Shown here: in pieces, positions 60,830-64,000 of the stretch
Layout: the number at the start of each line of letters is the position of its first letter
How positions within the stretch are numbered: the first letter of the stretch is position 1
DNA from: Selaginella tamariscina
Lineage: Eukaryota; Streptophyta; Lycopodiopsida; Selaginellales; Selaginellaceae
DNA length: 64,000 nt
Assembly: GCA_003024785.1 (NCBI GenBank)
Contig: PUQB01000058.1
Coordinates: 654,330 to 718,329 of the forward strand
Direction: 5' to 3'
The notes under the pieces: generated by a model
Told to the model about the DNA's origin: nothing
Database searches by the model: none
The model's input: only the letters and a program-made list of their open reading frames with translations
Translations under genes and position numbers: made by a program

Positions 60830-61855
60830 TGTTAAGCTTTAGATGTGCTCAACGAAAAAATTTGCAACGTTTAAGTGTTGATAATTTAAATAAAATGAAA
60901 TGATTATATATGTTTTCATTTTAACTCAACTTACAGAATTTTATTTTATATATGAGGCTATTTTTAAAACTTTTAAAATTTTAAATATAGAATTCAAACA
61001 TAATGTATATATAAGTTTAAGTTTTAAACTATTAAAACAGAATTACTTTATTAATTAATATGTTTAAGTGGTTCTATTTATTATATATTCATATTCTAGT
61101 AATTATTTTGCTTATTAGTTATCAAATTCATTTCTTTACCCATACACGCACGTAAGAAAGGAAGGGGCATAAAGAAGTTTGTGTGTGCGTGTGCGTGTGC
61201 GTGTGTGTATATACACTCATGACTTTCTCAACGACAGCAACGCTGCAAGAAAGAATGACAAAAATATGTAAAATGTCAGAATGCTGTATATTATTAACCC
61301 TGAAAGTTTTCTTAATTTATATTTTTAAAATTCACATAAAATAAAAGAATTAAGTAATTAGCTTAATAAGTTTGTTTAATTTAAACTGTATATGTTCTTG
61401 TATATACTTATGTACTCTTTTTTTTATATACTATTCCGACTATAAGTAAATTAATACGTTTAGTGCTGCACGTATAAATTTATAATACATTTTAAAGCCG
61501 TATGAATCGTATCAGACGATTATTTCGAGGTTTTAAAATGTCCAGAATAAATATAAAGTTAGATATATATTTAGACTTGCGTATATCTGTAGATATCCGA
61601 AGGTTAAGTTCTATTAGCTGGTTAATTAACAGTAAATTTTAAATAAAAAAATTAATTACTATTATCATAATACTATACGTATGTAACTATTATATATCTA
61701 AATACCATACTGTAACCTACTTAATAAAAAAATAAAATTACAGTGTCGAATGATCTCCATGTTCATGTAATTGTCTGTTTATAGAACTTGCTCTTTTATG
61801 ACTTTGCACGATATTGACGTTAGGTAAGTCATTATATATAGAGTGACACATATGA

Positions 61856-62602
<747 letters not shown>

Positions 62603-63175
62603 ATGTTGATATTTCAACTTCACGTTTTAGGTATGTTTAAACGTTATATTAAGCTTTTAAATTTCTCCCCTGAAAATTTCCAGAATTTAAAGTTATATAT
62701 TTAATATATGCCTCTTGCAAACAAATATTAAATGTGTTTAAGATATATATATATAGTGTTGTTAAATTCTGTGAAATTACAAATTTAATTATACAAAACT
62801 ACACAGACACACAGTTTCACATCTACATCTACATATTGTCTTGTAAACTACACACATACACCGGGAGAGAGAGGAAAGGAATTTGAAACCATAGTATATA
62901 ATCACTTAGATGAAAATAATAAAAATATTTTTGCAAAAATAAAACTGATTACATTAAATTTATAAATAAATATTAGGTTTAATTAAGACGTGGTATAATA
63001 ATTAGTTTTTAGGGTGTAGTGCAACTTTATTTAAATTTTTTTAATTACAATAATCGATTTTCACAAATTAAAAATCTTAAAATCAACATTATTTTTATTA
63101 CAAAATATATACATTATACTCAGTTAATTTAATTTTAAATTATATAACAATTAAATTATCATTGAATTAATGTAT

Positions 63176-63490
63176 TTAGTTATTTAGTAAAGCCCTTCCA
63201 CTCCACGTCATCACATACCACATCAACATGAGCAGGTCTAATGAATAGCTAATTATCTTGTTAAGCTCATCATAACTATAATTAATCTTAATCTTAAGCG
63301 CTCTAATCTTTACACAATTACCTGGATTCAAGCAGAAAGACTTCCGCTTGTCATCCAAGATGACCACACGCTTCATATCCCGCTCCAGCTGAGACAGATC
63401 CTTAGTTCTCTTGCCATTTACTAATGTGCATGACTCCCTGTGCGATTAACTTGCCTTGTGGATCCAACTTATCCAAGATGGTGTCTCCAA
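63176..63490 (-). pseudogene. TIM50-like NIF domain remnant, copy 4
   Basis: Contains DKLDPQGKLIA, a LVNGKRTKDLSQLERDMKRV-like segment, VILDDKRKSFCLNPGNCVKI and a shortened SYDELNKIISYSLDL tail. It is less damaged in the centre than copy 2 but lacks the AEDVRKV end. N-terminal half missing, homology ending near 63490 next to the CATTTATGTTTCAACATAAT repeat. Confidence 0.65.
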
Positions 63491-64000
63491 CATACATTTA
63501 TGTTTCAACATAATCTAGTTTAGCATCTAACTATATAGTGAATATCTATATTTTCAACATGTATCTTTAACACATTCATATTTTAATTATATATTTGCTG
63601 TATTTTGCATGATAGTTGTTTCACTAATCATAATTAAATTTAATATTAAAACCCTAAATATGTCTATAACCGTATTTTATATCTATAATCGGACGATGCA
63701 TTTCAAGGTAACACCTCTCTCGTACGTTTACATCTCAGCCTTTGAATTATGCAATTTCATAGTTGTCTCTTCTTCTCATTGTAATGGTCATATAACTTCT
63801 TCATATCCTTTCTCATCCACATGCACTTGCCTATCCTCTATATAAACTTTTAGAACTCTAACATACCAAACTCCATTCCCTTACCTTTGCTGGCATGTAC
63901 CTCAACCATGTCATTGACCAAGGGCCAAATGGAAGGTAAACCAATCCTTTCCACTCACAACAACCTGTTAAGAAAGTGAGTTGTTCTACTCTTCAATACC
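63491..64000. other. Non-coding tail of unit 3
   Basis: Colinear with 7391-7800. The last 110 bp match 8041-8155 in inverted orientation. No gene. Confidence 0.6.

Overview
The window looks like nuclear DNA of a plant or close streptophyte relative. It carries intron-rich relatives of the AUX1/LAX auxin influx carriers and an ABCG half-transporter tail of the ABCG11 type. It also carries Ty3/gypsy chromoviruses with an initiator-Met-tRNA-type primer site, and many TA/GT/GA microsatellites. Introns are very short (45-93 bp). I cannot fix the lineage. Nothing suggests prokaryotic, organellar or viral DNA, and I recognised no RNA genes or CRISPR array.

Host part. A segmental repeat unit with gene order TIM50-like (-), AUX/LAX-like (-), divergent intergenic region, RUVBL2-like (+), TIM50-like (-) occurs in three incomplete copies: about 1560-8150 (unit 1), 25025-28240 (unit 2) and 60830-64000 (unit 3). 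A scrap of the intergenic part lies at 40140-40320. Only the AUX/LAX gene of unit 1 (2561-4284, seven exons, 441 codons) reads as intact. Its copy in unit 2 has a 2-bp deletion in the last exon. All RUVBL2-like and TIM50-like copies are fragments with frameshifts. A truncated ABCG gene lies at 40684-41865 (-).

Mobile part. Most of the rest is nested transposons. Region 8150-16259 is an old gypsy element (C) with an extra open reading region after integrase, interrupted by a solo chromovirus LTR (11444-12381, perfect 5-bp target duplication). Region 16268-20700 is a decayed DNA-transposon transposase (D, minus strand) interrupted by another solo LTR (17415-19111). Region 31590-38585 is the best preserved chromovirus (A), with gag, protease, RT, RNase H, integrase and chromodomain, but several frameshifts. 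Region 42940-56885 is an older chromovirus (B) whose 5' and 3' ends are separated by a second DNA transposon (E) of the same family as D. E has a transposase region on the plus strand and a divergently oriented multi-exon partner gene on the minus strand. A 0.5-kb foldback element (28849-29352), a 90-bp minisatellite, a 31-bp LTR minisatellite and two copies of a small MITE-like element fill further gaps.

How it fits together: duplication of a small gene cluster was followed by pseudogenisation and by repeated nested insertions, small inversions and LTR-LTR recombination. The most informative signals are the conserved GC-AG and 45-bp introns of the AUX/LAX pair, the inverted TIM50 piece at 24880-24930, the repaired reading across solo LTR B1 in transposase D, and the divergent two-gene layout of transposon E.
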